This document shows, in pieces, positions 34,583-46,710 of a stretch of 64,000 bases of DNA. Origin of the DNA: Tetragonia tetragonoides (taxonomy: Eukaryota > Streptophyta > Magnoliopsida > Caryophyllales > Aizoaceae). Positions within the stretch are counted from its first letter, which is position 1; every line of letters begins with the position of its first letter. Made by a program: the position numbers and the translations under genes. The stretch covers positions 14,246,001 to 14,310,000 of the forward strand of contig CM076146.1 in NCBI GenBank assembly GCA_038025085.1, in the 5' to 3' direction. Under the pieces are notes generated by a model. The model saw only the letters and a program-made list of their open reading frames with translations, was not told the DNA's origin and made no database searches.

Positions 34583-36442
34583 CCGGTGGGTGGTCGGAGG
34601 GTCACCGGACTACCATGGGTGGTGGTCGTGGTGGAGGCGTGTGGACCACGGACGTGGTTTTCACGTTTCGCACTTTTGCGGAATTTCATAAAGATTTTTT
34701 CGTACTTTCAGCAGTTTTAGTTTGTTGTTTTAATTTTTTTGCACTCGTTTGGAACTCGAATTCAAATTTTCAAAAACCTAGATTGGTTGGAATAAATCAA
34801 GAAATTAAAATAAAAAACCAGATTAATACTTTATTATTGTTTGGATTTTCGTATTTAATAAACTCAGTTTCGATAATTGTTTTTAATTAGGGCCTAACGA
34901 GCAAGCGTGATAATATTTGTACGTGAAGCTTACGTACTGTTTGGTAAGCTTACGTACTGTTTGGTAAGCGCTCATGCGTAATTTCTTCCAAAGCCCCATC
35001 AAAACTATTTTGATGTGTTATGTGCTAATTGGAAATTAGTTGTGAATTTAATATGCAAAGCATGATTAAATTATATCGTCGTTATTATGAAGTTATTAAG
35101 CATGTTTCATTGCTGTTAATATTGTTTATAATGAGCATGTCGATATTATCATGTTTTGATTAATTAGTTCATATGATGATTATTGGACAATGGTTGAATG
35201 ATGAATAATTACTATTATTATGCTATTTAATACTTGTTAATTCGTATGGGTATTATTGAGTACTACTGAGCACCTATATATTATCGTTGAATGTATTTGG
35301 ATGAATTGTGATTTTTGGATATCATATTACCCTGCCGAAGTGCTGCCCAAATTGTGCTAGACATTGCATGTCATCTTTGTTTAATTGTCTTCATTGAATT
35401 AAAGCATGTTTAATTTCCATCGTATTGAATTATCATTATCTTTGTTATTTACTATTCATTGTCAAGAGCATGAAATGAATTAGTAAGTCGTGGTATCGTA
35501 GTACCACTATGTCAACCAATGCAAATTATGTGAATTGAATTAAATGAGAGTAAGACTCCGAATGGATCCCTAGAAGTAGTCGAGCAATCGGGATTACATC
35601 TAATGGTGTAGTTCAAGGGATGCGTGATTCCCAAGTTACTTATGGACACCTCACAATGTTTCTGGGATGGATCATTCCCCATTTATTAAGTCCTCTAGAC
35701 TCGTTTATTATACTAGAGGTACTGTGCACACTAGAGTCATTAAGTCCATGGCATGATTATATCTTCGATGAACAGTATGGATAATCGATGTTCTATTCGC
35801 TCTCTTACATCTCTCTAATCAAGACGGATTGTCTATGTTGTGTCTGGTGTGATCACTATACAAGAATTGTATGTAAAAGAATGTCGTTATGCGTATGCTT
35901 GATTATATGCTGATGTGCGTATGCAAATAAATTTCATTGATTCATATAAAACCTCAGGTAAGGTTTGCGAAATGTTTTAACTGGGTACGGATGACGTTTA
36001 TTCAGTTATCTGATTTTTGTTTCTCTTTTGTTTCTTTTCTTTTCTTCTGTATTTTGCTTCCGTCACGGAAATCAAAGTGCAGGTTTAGTCGAGTGAGGAC
36101 GTACAACATGGAAGATAGAGTTGGCTTCGATTTTTAGAACTCTTTCTGTTCAGTTTAGATTGTTGGGATTTTATTGGGTTTAGCCCTTGAAGGCAAGTTG
36201 TAATAAATTGGTTTAATGGTTTTTAGCTCACTATATAGACAACTCTGATATTAACTGTTTTAGATTGTTTAGTTCCTTAGTAAGCTCCTTTGATGCCTAG
36301 ACTTTCTTTCTGCTTAGCATTTACTCCTTAGTGATAAATGTTGTAGTAGTGCCCTTGGGTTTGTGACGGTTCAGTGGTGTCAAGTCGTGCACAACGATGT
36401 CGATAGCTCCTAGGAAATCGTTGTAAATTCGGGGGTGTTACA
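34583..36442 (+). repeat. gypsy-1 3' LTR, right part
   Basis: It continues the LTR broken at 27303 and ends GGGGGTGTTACA, followed by the ATAGA duplication. Remnants A and B and the 5' LTR match it along its length, so this is the fullest copy of the family in the window. Together the two parts make about 2.9 kb of LTR. Confidence 0.9.
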
Positions 36443-37260
36443 ATAGACCCCTTAGCCTTATTGATAGGCTCTACAAAATCGTAGCTAAAATTCTCACTGG
36501 CAGATTGAAAACTGTAATCCCCTCTTTGATTAGAGAAACACAAACCGACTTTATTGGGGGTAGACAAATCTTGGATGGGGTGTTGGTTGCAAATGAAGTT
36601 GTTGATCTTCTGAAAAAGAACAAGAAGGTTGCTTACATTTTCAAGGTTGACTTTGCTAAAGCCTATGATTGTGTCAGTTGGGCTTTTCTGGAACAAGTAC
36701 AACAAAGGATGAGGTTTGGTGAAAGATGGAGAAGGTGGATCAAGTGCTGCATCACAACTGCCAGGACCTCAATTTTGATCAATGGAAGTCTGACTCATGA
36801 GTTCAACATGGGCAGAGGCTTGAGTTAGGGATGTCCTTTATCACATTTTCTGTATTTACTTATTGCTGAGGTGTTTCATATGCTTATTGAATCTGCCATC
36901 CAATCTATTCTTGTGAAAGGTGTTCAGGTGGGATCTGTACATATTAGTCATCTGCAATTCGTAGATGATACCCTTTTGTTTTGTGACAATAACATGCAAA
37001 GTCTGCAGAATATCCAAGAGGTTTTGAGGTGGTTTGAGTTGATCACAAGATTGAAGGTAAATTTTCAGAAGAGTTGCCTTATAGGCATCAACATTGATGA
37101 AAACCAAACTAAAGCTGCTGCAGACCAGCTCCATTGTGCTGTTGCTTCCCTACCTTTTGACTACTTGGGGCTTCAAATTGGAGGCAACCCCAGAATATTA
37201 TCATTCTGGCAACCAGTGATACAAAGGTTCCAGAAGAGGCTTAGTAGCTGGCAACACAAG
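36443..37260 (+). pseudogene. LINE-A reverse transcriptase, catalytic part
   Basis: Resumes the LINE-A frame with [20 protein letters not shown], then [31 protein letters not shown], a damaged GRGLS-stop-GCPLS (the family has GRGLRQGDPLSP), then the catalytic HLQFVDDTLLFCDN near 36960 and FDYLGLQIGG. It ends at FQKRLSSWQHK, where gypsy-2 inserted; the frame picks up at 49622 with YLSMGGR. The FVDD active-site motif is intact; the stop before it is not. Confidence 0.9.
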
Positions 37261-40200
37261 TGTAATATACGAAATTTTTTAAACTTGTTTACTTGCTAAT
37301 TAAACTCGCTTAGTGCTAATAATTATGTCTTAGTGACTAATAACACTTAATTATCTTAACTGTGCATGTTATACCTAAAGGGTATTATTTATTTGTTTTG
37401 GGTCAAGCTAGTACATGAATTTGGGTCTCGGTTTGGTGGGTTTTTGTGTTCAGTTTTGTCGGCCGAAGCCCGGTTCTTTTTCTATTCCAAACCCGAGCCC
37501 ATTTGCACTTTCAATCCATCAAATTGTAACATCAAGAACAATCTAGATTGGCCTAGAGAAATTCAGATTTTTCTTTTGTTAATCTTTGACCACCAAGTAT
37601 TGTAAGTTCATAGTAATTCTTGAACATAGTCAAGCACACTTGGCAAATTCATTTGAGAATAGTAATCTAGCAAAATCTTCTTTGTAATGATTCATTTCTC
37701 TTCTCAAAACCTATTTGATCTAAGTTCACAAGTTATTGAATTCTTTTGTGCAAAAAGGCAACCACAATATTCTCTTTTCTTCTCTCTCTAACCGGTTGCA
37801 CATATACACATAAGAACAATTATTTCTTTTCATTTTCTCACATAATCTCTACAAATTCTAAGTCTTCTGGAAGCCATTAGAGCTTGAGAAAGGTATGACT
37901 AATCTCTAAAGTTTAAGGTAGTAAAGCTTGAACACTTATTCTTTTACATATCCATTTCGGTTCGAGCTTTTATAATCACCTCTTGACTTTGTGTCTTTGT
38001 TGTTCTTCTCATAATCATTTTCAAACCAAGAACCTTTGGAGGATTTATAACAAACGTCGGATCCCGGACCTTCAAGGCCGAATTTAAGGGAATATTACTA
38101 AGGTGTATATTCATATCTTTATTCCTCAAACTCTCTTCTAAATCACTTAAGAAAGATTGTGCATGAAAGATGACTTTGCTATAGTTTTAATAATCATTGT
38201 TGTGATGTTATGTGAGTAAATCACTTAGAAAGATTAAGCTATAAAGAGTATGTTAATTGATGTGTGATTTATGAGTTTCGAACCTATGTATGAATTAAGC
38301 TTGTTATTTTCGAAAGTATGTTTAAGATGAGATTAAGCTAGATTAATTAAGTTATTTTCGGACCTTATAAAGGTTAAGAGTGAGTTTGTGATAATTGCAT
38401 GTTGAAGAATGATTATATAAATTAAGTTAAACTAATAATTATTTATTTATTAATGATGGCCGAAAGTATTTAATTAACGAAAGTATGTCTAATTAGTGGA
38501 TCTATGAGTTTAAGCATGTATAAGTGATATGGGTAAAGTTTATATTATTTTCGAATGGTTGTATGTGAATTATACCTAGTAAAGTTGATTTATTAATTAA
38601 GGGACGATTTTAGAAATAAGATATATGGTTATGAGTAAAAGTATAAATTCAGAAAATTGTTTTGTTGGTGTTGCCTTGCTTGGCCGAATGCATGTATTAA
38701 AGAAACAAGAAGAGTGCTTTGAGTTTGGTTAGTTTGTGAGAAGTATTACTTAGATTATTAATATGGAGAATTATTATTTATTAATAATAGGTGTTAAAGC
38801 CTAGAGAGGAAAATGATTAAAAAGTCTTATTAAGCGTTTTGGGAGCGTTTGTAAGTGTAAGTGCATGTCCATCGCTTTCCCCTTGTCTATAACTATTTTC
38901 AAAAGTATGTGCTAAGTGTTAAATAATGTGAAGCTATGTGCTAAGTGCTAAACATGAGAATTATATGCTAAGTGCGAATTAAACATGTTATATCATGAGC
39001 TATGTGAAGTGTATGATATATTGAGCTATATGAGTATATATACGAAATGTGAAGAATGTTGTATGTGAGAAGTATACAGAAAATACAGCAAAGTAATGAA
39101 AAGAAATAAGGAAGATAAAGTCATTGAAATACTTATCTAAGACATTATAAAGCTACGTAAAGTATACGAGAAGTATAACTGAAAGTATAAAAATGTTACA
39201 CAGAAAGTAAGTACAGATATATACGATTGTACGTGTACAGAAAGTGTCAGAATTGACATAAAGAGAAAGTATTGAGAATGTTCTGTTATGCAGATATGCA
39301 TAAGTATGAGAATGAGTTGAGATTGAGATTATTCTTTGATTGTGGTATGACCTCCAAAAGGGCCATTGGACGGTTTCTGGAGTAGACGTTGCACGCGCAT
39401 TATTTATATATTTACAGAAATTATGATATGGCGATAGCAAGGGCGATAGCCAGAAATGTGAATATGATATGAGATGATCTCTTGCCAAGGGAAGTAAACT
39501 TGGTCGTGTATCTCCCATACCACCTAACACTTTTATGAGAGTTAACGTAATTCAGAAAAGATGAAAAGACTGTGAAATACAGAAAAGACAGTGAAAGACA
39601 GAAAGACAATTCCTCTAAAGGAGAACGTATCTAAGATACCATATGTGTATTATTATCTATATTGACTACTATTATTATTATGAGTATTACTATTTGTTAA
39701 GTGCTATATGTATTTTAAAACATAAAAACTTGCATTTGACAAGGTGGAGTGTTCTTACTTAGCTTCCGCTAATTTTCTATTTTCTATGTTTTCCGCATAT
39801 CCATATCTACACTTGCACTTGCATGTTAGTGACGTGCAATCGTTGGATGTTACTTTGGGACGAGGGTAATCGTGTTTTGAGGATACGCATGGCGTGGATT
39901 ACGCTTCAGTTCTTTGTTGTGCTAAATGTTAAGCTTAGTAATGTTGTAATGATAATTTGGATAAAGAGGTTGTTTGTAAAATATTACTATTTCAATTAAG
40001 GCTCTGTTTGATTCACCTTAATTTTTCTTAAATTCAGTTCAGTTAGGTCCAGTTTAGTTCAATTCAGTTCAGTTCAGTTCAGTTCAGTTCAGTTCAGTTC
40101 AGTTCATGCGTAACTTTAGCACTCATATAACTTTTTATTCCGAAATAATTTCGTAATGATAATTTTGTTATCGGAAAATCTCAAAGCATACTTTCAAATT

Positions 40201-40497
40201 AGTCCAATATTTACTATGTTTGGACAACCTTTAAATGGTTAACGGTCAAGTTTAAAAAATCAGTTTAGTTCAGTTTAGATCAGTTTTATCCAGGTGAATC
40301 AAACGGAGCCTAAGTTTATAAAATCGACTTTCGTTTTGGAGTTCAGTTCGTCTTTTGTTTTATTTCCGCTTTACCCCTTGCCTTGTGTTTGCCTTCGGGT
40401 GAGCACGGCGATAGCGTTTTGGTTTTAGTACCACAACATGGTTATTTAATATTATTTTCGCACTCTGATTAAGTGGTATTGAAATTGGGGCGTTACA
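37261..40497 (+). repeat. gypsy-2 5' LTR (with MITE insertion)
   Basis: Runs TGTAATATACG to GGGGCGTTACA and aligns throughout with the 3' LTR at 46711-49616. A 311-bp Tourist-like MITE at 40000-40310 is the main difference. The many short reading frames within it have no counterpart to known proteins. Confidence 0.93.
40000..40310. mobile_element. Tourist-like (PIF/Harbinger) MITE
   Basis: Terminal inverted repeats GGCTCTGTTTGATTCACCT and AGGTGAATCAAACGGAGCC differ at one base. A 3-bp TAA duplication flanks it (39997-39999 and 40311-40313). The gypsy-2 3' LTR at 49434 shows the empty site with a single TAA, so the ends are certain. The core has a TTCAG pentamer run (about 40064-40106). TIR type and TWA duplication point to PIF/Harbinger. 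Confidence 0.92.
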
Positions 40498-40501
40498 GAC
40501 T

Positions 40502-40515
40502 TGGTATCAAACCAT
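40502..40515 (+). other. gypsy-2 primer-binding site (degenerate)
   Basis: TGGTATCAAACCAT, four bases after the 5' LTR; differs from the methionine tRNA complement TGGTATCAGAGCCAT at the centre. Confidence 0.75.
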
Positions 40516-40784
40516 AATTGAAAACAAAATTAAAATAATATAAAACTTGTAAGATAAAATGAGACATTAGTTAGTTGGTGTTGCGTGAGAGCGGGATGGA
40601 TTTGGGAGGTTTATTGTTTGCATGCTTTACGTAAATTTTGTGCATGTTGACGTGAACTTGGGGTGCAAAATTGGTTGTGGTTGTTGGATTCGTGATTGCA
40701 TGTAAGATTGACTTATTGTATGGCGTGTATGCCTAAGCTAACTTTTAACTTGACCTTGTATGCTCTATGTGATCGTTTTGCTAA

Positions 40785-41527
40785 ATGGATCTGAACTATA
40801 ATCCACATCCACTCAATCTTCCTCCTCCGCACCTTCGAGCCTTCAAATGTAAGATGATGAGTTTATAGATGACTATGTTGAGAGGTTCCGTGTTGCTTGT
40901 GATGCGTATGAACCGTATGCCATGGGTGAACCCGTAGATTTCCCGGGGTGGCAAGTCGCTACTTTGCTTAGTACCTTACCTTTTGAGCAACCTTGGATTA
41001 GTGTGACGATGAAGTATATTGGTGTTGGACATGACTGGTTCTATGACTTTGATCACTATGGTTATCATGGTAGATGGATTTTGACCTTGGATGCTATTAA
41101 GTATGTCCTTATGCAAGTTGATCAGGAGTGGTGGTGTTATACTAGAGATATGGCTATGATACCGGGGACGGTTGTGTTCTTTAGTGAGGAGATTGTGATT
41201 CCTTTGCTGCCGCCTTCGCCGCCACAATGACCGCCCTTAGCTCCACCCACACCAGATCATGGAGGTGTTCCCGTAGTACCTTTGGTTGTTCTTCCACCCG
41301 TAGAAGGTCCTCTTTTGCCTGGTTTTGGTTTCTTGCCGGGTAATGGTTTGATTGGTCCTAATTTTCCTGCGGATAGTTCAAGTTCTAGCTCTAGTTCTGG
41401 TTTAAGTTGGGATGTTAGCACCGATTTGGATTAAAGACTTAAGAGAAGGAATTCCAAGAGCCCTAGTGACGGAAGTGGAAGTGGTGATGATGAAAGTAGT
41501 TGGATGGACTTGTTAAGTGGTAGTTAG
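40785..41527 (+). pseudogene. Extra ORF upstream of gag in gypsy-2
   Basis: From ATG 40785 (MDLNYNPHPLNLPPPHLRAF) a frameshift near 40855 leads to DDEFIDDYVERFRVACDAYE, then DFPGWQVATLLSTLPFEQPW and a Trp/Tyr-rich part with KYVLMQVDQEWWCYTRDM. After an in-frame TGA at 41228 the frame continues with a Pro/Val-rich linker, a Ser run and, after TAA 41431, an acidic Ser-rich end closing at TAG 41527. About 245 codons are recoverable. I recognise no domain. Its position matches the extra ORF of gypsy-1, and both contain G(.)W..(.)LL..LP...PW....KY and a later VL......(.)Y/WC motif, which suggests but does not prove common origin. Gag begins separately at 42006. Confidence 0.5.
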
Positions 41528-42005
41528 ATTTGTATAGTAAACAATGCTTATTTTGATGTTACCCCTATTCCCTCCAATTTTGGTTATGTTTTGAGTTGAT
41601 TAGTAGTAGTAGAAGTTGTAATATATTTGGTTTAGATGTTGATCAGCCCGGGAGGATGTTTTGGGAAGCCTTAACCCGTACCTTTTTGTCTTTTGGGGTT
41701 AGAAAGCTTAAGCGTAACCTAGGAGAGCTAGGTAGGAAAACTCGAACGACTTGGTTTGTAATATGACTTCTCTAACTATGTATGCTTTGCTTTTGATGCA
41801 CTAATTTATAATTATGCGTGTTTAAGTTTGTGTATGCCAAATCTACTCGTATTGCTTTGTGTTACGTGAATTTGTGATCTAAAGTGCATGTTTCAAGTGA
41901 TTCAAATTTGTTCTTATAAGTGCTAAGTGGAAATATTAATTCTGAATTTTTGTGGTCTATGCCTTTGCTTTAATAGTTTGTTTATACATTAGGAATCCAA
42001 CCAGA
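41528..42005 (+). other. Spacer between extra ORF and gag in gypsy-2
   Basis: About 480 bp, AT-rich, nothing coding. The equivalent spacer in gypsy-1 is about 600 bp. Confidence 0.5.
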
Positions 42006-45000
42006 ATGTCGAGAGAAGAAACATATTCAGATTTTCCTGAAACAACACCTGTACCTGAAATCGCAACGACCTTAGACACGGATAACCAAACCCCAGAAAA
42101 TCGTTTGGAGTCAATTGGGAACTTGTGTATATTCTTTGGGACTACAGTTAAAAATCACTTTGAGGAGTTAGAAAGAATTAAAGCCCAGGAGAAAGAGAAA
42201 GATAAAGGGAAAGAGAAAGAGAAAGAAGGTGATCCCCAAGCCTTGTTGTTTAAGAACATAGCAGCTTTGCAGCCGCCTGTTTCTGATGGTAGTGCGAACC
42301 CAACTTTGCTTGAGAACTGGATTAGGAACATGGAGAAACATTTTGAGGCTGTAGGTTGTCCGGATGATTTGAGGATTAGTTGTGCCCAGTATTATTTGAT
42401 GGAAGAAGCAGATAATTGGTGGCAGATGGTGAAAACAGTTTATAAAGCAGATCCTCTGTTTAATTGGTATAAGTTTAAGACTAAACATAGAGAGAGGTAT
42501 TATCTTAGGTCTTTGAGGAGAAAGAAATAGAAAGAGTTTGAGCAGTTAAGGCAAGATAAGATGTTTGTGACGGAATATACTGCTAAGTTCAATGAAATGT
42601 CGAGGTTTGCAGGACAATTAGTTATGGATGATCAGGAGAGAATGGAAAGGTTTGAGGATGGTTTGAATTGGAAGATACAAGAGTTAGTGGCAGGTTCTTC
42701 GTCTACTTTTTCAGGAAGCGTATGATAGAGCTATTGATATGGAGAGGATATTTGATAAGAGAAATGTTGTACTTGGGAAGAGAGTGAGAAATGATAGAGG
42801 TGAGAGTTCTTTTGGACCGAGGAAGTTTAGGAATGATGGTGCTTCGAGTATGTCTACTCAGTTTCCATCTAATAACAATAATGGTGGTAATCAGAGGAGA
42901 TTTAATAGTCCGCAGTCTAATGTGAAGAGAGGCAATGTTTGTGATAGGTGTGGTAGGACGCACCCAGGTAGAAATTGTTTAGGAGACTTGATCATTTGCT
43001 ATATTTGTCAGAAACCGGGTCATAAAGCTAATGAGTGTAGGAGTCGTGGACAAGTTAGGCCAGATGGGAGTTTTGTTGGAAATTGTAGTAATCAAACCCG
43101 TGCTTCTCAGCCTACTGTAAATCTTAACCGTAATTTTCCAGTTGGGAGTTCTGTGCCTAAGCCTGCACCTACTGTTCCAGTTAGTCAAGTTACAAGTGCT
43201 AGAGTTACTAATAATCGTGGTAATCAAGGTGGGATCTTTGTTATGAATCGTGCTGAAGCTGAAAGTGATCCTAATATTGTGACTGGTATTTTTCATGTTC
43301 ATTCATTTCCTGCTTTTGTTCTGTTTGATTCTGGTGCTTTGCATTCATCCGTATCCACTGCATTTGTCACTAAGCACAAGTTAGAACTCACTTCTACGTA
43401 TGATGTTGATATCACTACGCCTAATGGTACTAAAGTTTCTTGCAAGTATTTACATGAGAGTTGTCCTGTTACGATCCTTAATGTTGATTTGTCGGGAGAT
43501 TTGATTCAGTTTGATCTTAGTGATATCGATTTTATTTTGGGTATGGACTGACTTAGTAAGTATCATGCGCTTATTTAGTGTTCTTTGCAGAAAGTGTCAC
43601 TTAAGGTTCCGAATGGTGGTAGGATTTCTTATAAGGGTATTGTGACTAAACTGAGAGTTAAGATTGTGTCTGCGATGAATATTACGACTCAGATAAGGAA
43701 AGGTTACCCAGTTTATTTGTGTCTAGTAAGTGATAATACGCCGAAGTCGAATGAGTTGGATAAGATACCCGTTGTTTGTGAGTTCCCTCATGTTTTTCCG
43801 GATGAGATACCTGGTATGCCGCCTAGAAGAGCAATTGATTTTACTATAGACTAAGTTCCTGGCACAACACCTATTTCTAAGGCACCTTATCGTAAAGCAC
43901 CAGCAGAGATGAAAGAGTTTAAAGCTCAGTTAGAATATTTGTTGGAGAAAGGATATATTAGACCTAGTGTTTCACCTTGGGGTGCTCCAGTGTTATTTGT
44001 ACGTAAGAAAGATGGAAGTTTGAGGCTGTGTATTGATTACCGAGAGCTTAATAAGGTTACGATTACGAATAAGTATCCATTGCCTAAGATTGATGATTTG
44101 TTTGATCAGTTGAGAGGAGTTGGAATATTTTCTAAGATTGATTTGAGATCAGATTATCATCAGTTGAGGATTAAGGAAGAGGATATTCCTAAGACTGCTT
44201 TTAGGACTCGTTATGGACATTATGAGTTTACCGTGATGCCGTTTGGGTTGACTAATGCTCCAGCCGCTTTTATGGATTTGATGCATCGTACTTTTCATCC
44301 TTATTTAGATCAGTTTGTTGTTGTTTTTATTGATGATATTTTGGTTTATTCTAAGATTAGAGATGAGCATGTTGAGCATTTGAGGAAACTACTTGAGATT
44401 TTAAGAGAACTTCATTTGTATGGGAAATTGTCTAAATGTGAGTTTTGGATGGAAGAAGTTGAATTTTTGGGTCATATAATTACTAAAGATGGTATTTCAG
44501 TTGATCCAGGAAAGAGTAGAGCTGTTTAAGGATTGATCTAAGCCTACTAATGTTGGTGAAGTTTGAAGTTTCTTAGGTTTGGCAGGTTATTATCGGAGGT
44601 TTGTTGAGAATTTTTCGAGGATTGCTCAGCCTTTGACTAATGTTTTGAGGAAAACTACTAAGTTTTTGTGGAATGATAAATGTGAGCAAGCGTTTCAAGA
44701 GCTTAAGAAAAGACTTACAACTGCGCCTGATTTGACTTTGCCTGTTGATGGACAAGAGTACGAAGTTTAGAGTGATGCACGAAGAATGGATTAGGATGTG
44801 TTCTTATGCAGAATAGGAAAGTTGTGACTTATGCTTTGAGACAGTTGAAACCTTATAAGGTGAATTATCCTACGTATGATTTGGAGTTAGCCGCTGTTGT
44901 CTTTGCACTTAAGATTTGGCGACATTATCTTTATGGATCCGTTTGTAAGATTTATACTGATCATAAGAGTTTAAAGTATATTTTTACTCAGAAGGAATTA

Positions 45001-46665
45001 AATATGAGACAAAGGAGATGGCTTGAGTTGTTAAAGGATTATGATATTGAGATTAAGTACCATGACGGAAAAGCTAATGTAGTTGCAGATGCACTGAATA
45101 GGAAGACTAAGCATTCAGTTAATACTACTATGGTAATTCTTGACCAGATACTTAAGGATTTTCAGAGATTGAATTTAGAAGTGGTGAAAGAAGGAGAGAC
45201 TTGGTTAGTTCTTAATACTCTTACAGTTAGACCTACTTTGTTTGAGGAAATTAGGATTTTGCAAGAGGATGATCATAGGACTTTGTAGTTGAGAAAAGCT
45301 TTGAGAGAAGGTAGAGCAAAAGGTTTGAGGAACATGAGGATGGCAGTTTAAGATTTAAAGGTAGATGGTGTGTACCTAGAAATAGAGATTTGAGACAAAA
45401 ATTTTTGGCAAAAGTGCATAATACCCCGTATTCAGTTCATCCGGAAGGTAATAAGTTGTATCGTGATTTGAGATAGTATTTTTGGTGGAAAGGTATGAAA
45501 TGTGATGTTGCAAGATTTGTGGAGAGATGTTTAGTATGTCAAAGAGTGAAAAGCGAACATCAGCAACCAGGGGTTTGGTTCAGCCTTTGGAGATACCTAA
45601 GTGGAAATGGAAGTCAATTTCTATGGATTTTGTGACTGGATTGCCTACTACGACTAAAGAATTAAACTCTATTTGGGTTATAGTGGACAGATTGACAAAA
45701 GTTGCGAGATTTATTTCTATGAAAGATACTTGGAGTATGACTCAGTTAGCTGAAGCCTATGTGAAAGAAATAGTGAGATTACATGGTGTACCTATGGATA
45801 TAGTTTCTAATAGAGATACGATATCCTTATCGCATTTTTGGGGAAGTTACAATCTGCTTTTGGAACGAAATTGAATTTTAGTTCAGCTTATCATCCAAGT
45901 TCTGATGGACAGACGGAGAGAACTATTCAGACGCTTGAGGATATGTTACGAGCTTGTGTTATGGAATTTCAAGGATCATGGGAGAAACATTTGTCGTTGA
46001 TTGAGTTTTCTTATAATAACAATTATCACTCGAGTATTGGACAAGCACCTTATGAGGCTTTGTATGGTAAGAAATGTAGAAGTCTTTTGCGTTGGGATGA
46101 CATAAGTGAGACTATGCTTTTGGGTCCTGATATGTTGCATGAGACTATGGAACAAGTGAGAGTAATTAAGGAGAAAATGAATGCAGCTCAAGATCGTCAG
46201 AAGAGTTATGCAGATAAGAGAAGGAGACCTTTAGAGTTTAAAGTTGGTGATAAAGTTCTTTTGAAAGTATCTCCAATGAAAGGAATTAAGCGATTTGGAA
46301 AGAAAGGAAAACTTGGTCCAAAGTTTATTGGTCCTTATGAAATATTGGAGAGAATCGGAGAAGTTGCTTATCGATTGGCTTTGCCGCCGGAATTAGGTAA
46401 TGTGCATAATAGTTTTCATGTGTCCCAACTCCGTAAGTATGTTTATGACTCGTCGCATGTGATTGAATCTGAACCCTTGAGGGTAGAAGAGAATTTGAGT
46501 TATGAGGATCAACCAGTTCAGATATTAGAACGTAAAGATAGAATTCTGAGGAATAAAGTCACACCTTTGGTTAATGTTTTGTGGAGAAGTCAGGCTATAG
46601 AAGAAGCTACTTGGGAATCTGAGAATGATATGAGACAGCGTTATCCCCATCTTTTTGAAGGTTAG
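42006..46665 (+). pseudogene. gag-pol: gypsy-2 gag-pol polyprotein
   Basis: Gag (ATG 42006) has a charged KEKEKDKGKEKEKE-like linker, ENWIRNMEKHFEA, YYLMEEADNWW and a zinc knuckle CYICQKPGHKANEC near 43000; a stop lies at 42528 and a frameshift near 42715. Protease shows VLFDSGALHSS and LGMD followed by a stop. Reverse transcriptase (43909-44529) is unusually intact: [41 protein letters not shown] and the catalytic [10 protein letters not shown]. RNase H (44579-45288) has scattered stops but retains DHKSLKYIF and ADALNRK. Integrase (45480-46200) has [21 protein letters not shown] and SSDGQTERTIQ. The end reads FHVSQLRKYV and NVLWRSQAIEEATWE, a chromodomain-like tail, stopping at 46665. Confidence 0.93.
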
Positions 46666-46693
46666 TTTGCTCAAGTTTCGGGGACGAAACTTC

Positions 46694-46710
46694 TTTTAAG
46701 AAGGGTAGAC
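46694..46710 (+). other. gypsy-2 polypurine tract
   Basis: TTTTAAGAAGGGTAGAC directly before the 3' LTR start TGTAATATACG. It is preceded by CTCAAGTTTCGGGGACGAAA, a sequence also found inside the gypsy-1 LTR in similar form. Confidence 0.8.

Larger units (their letters stand above)
18569..36442 (+). mobile_element. gypsy-1, Tekay-like chromovirus
   Basis: The element is bounded by LTRs and a perfect 5-bp target-site duplication ATAGA (18564-18568 and 36443-36447). Order: 5' LTR, primer-binding site, an extra upstream reading frame, gag, protease, reverse transcriptase, RNase H, integrase, chromodomain-like tail, polypurine tract and 3' LTR. The domain order with integrase last and a VVWSRQGQEEATWE-type tail fits the Tekay/Del chromoviruses, which tend to insert in heterochromatin. 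The 3' LTR was later split by a copia element. Stops, frameshifts and a large 5' LTR deletion make it immobile. Confidence 0.9.

Noticed and set aside
38900..39610. Reverse-strand frames in the gypsy-2 LTRs, repeated at 48590-49041
   Set aside because: They recur only because the LTRs are duplicates; no domain and several are disrupted between copies.
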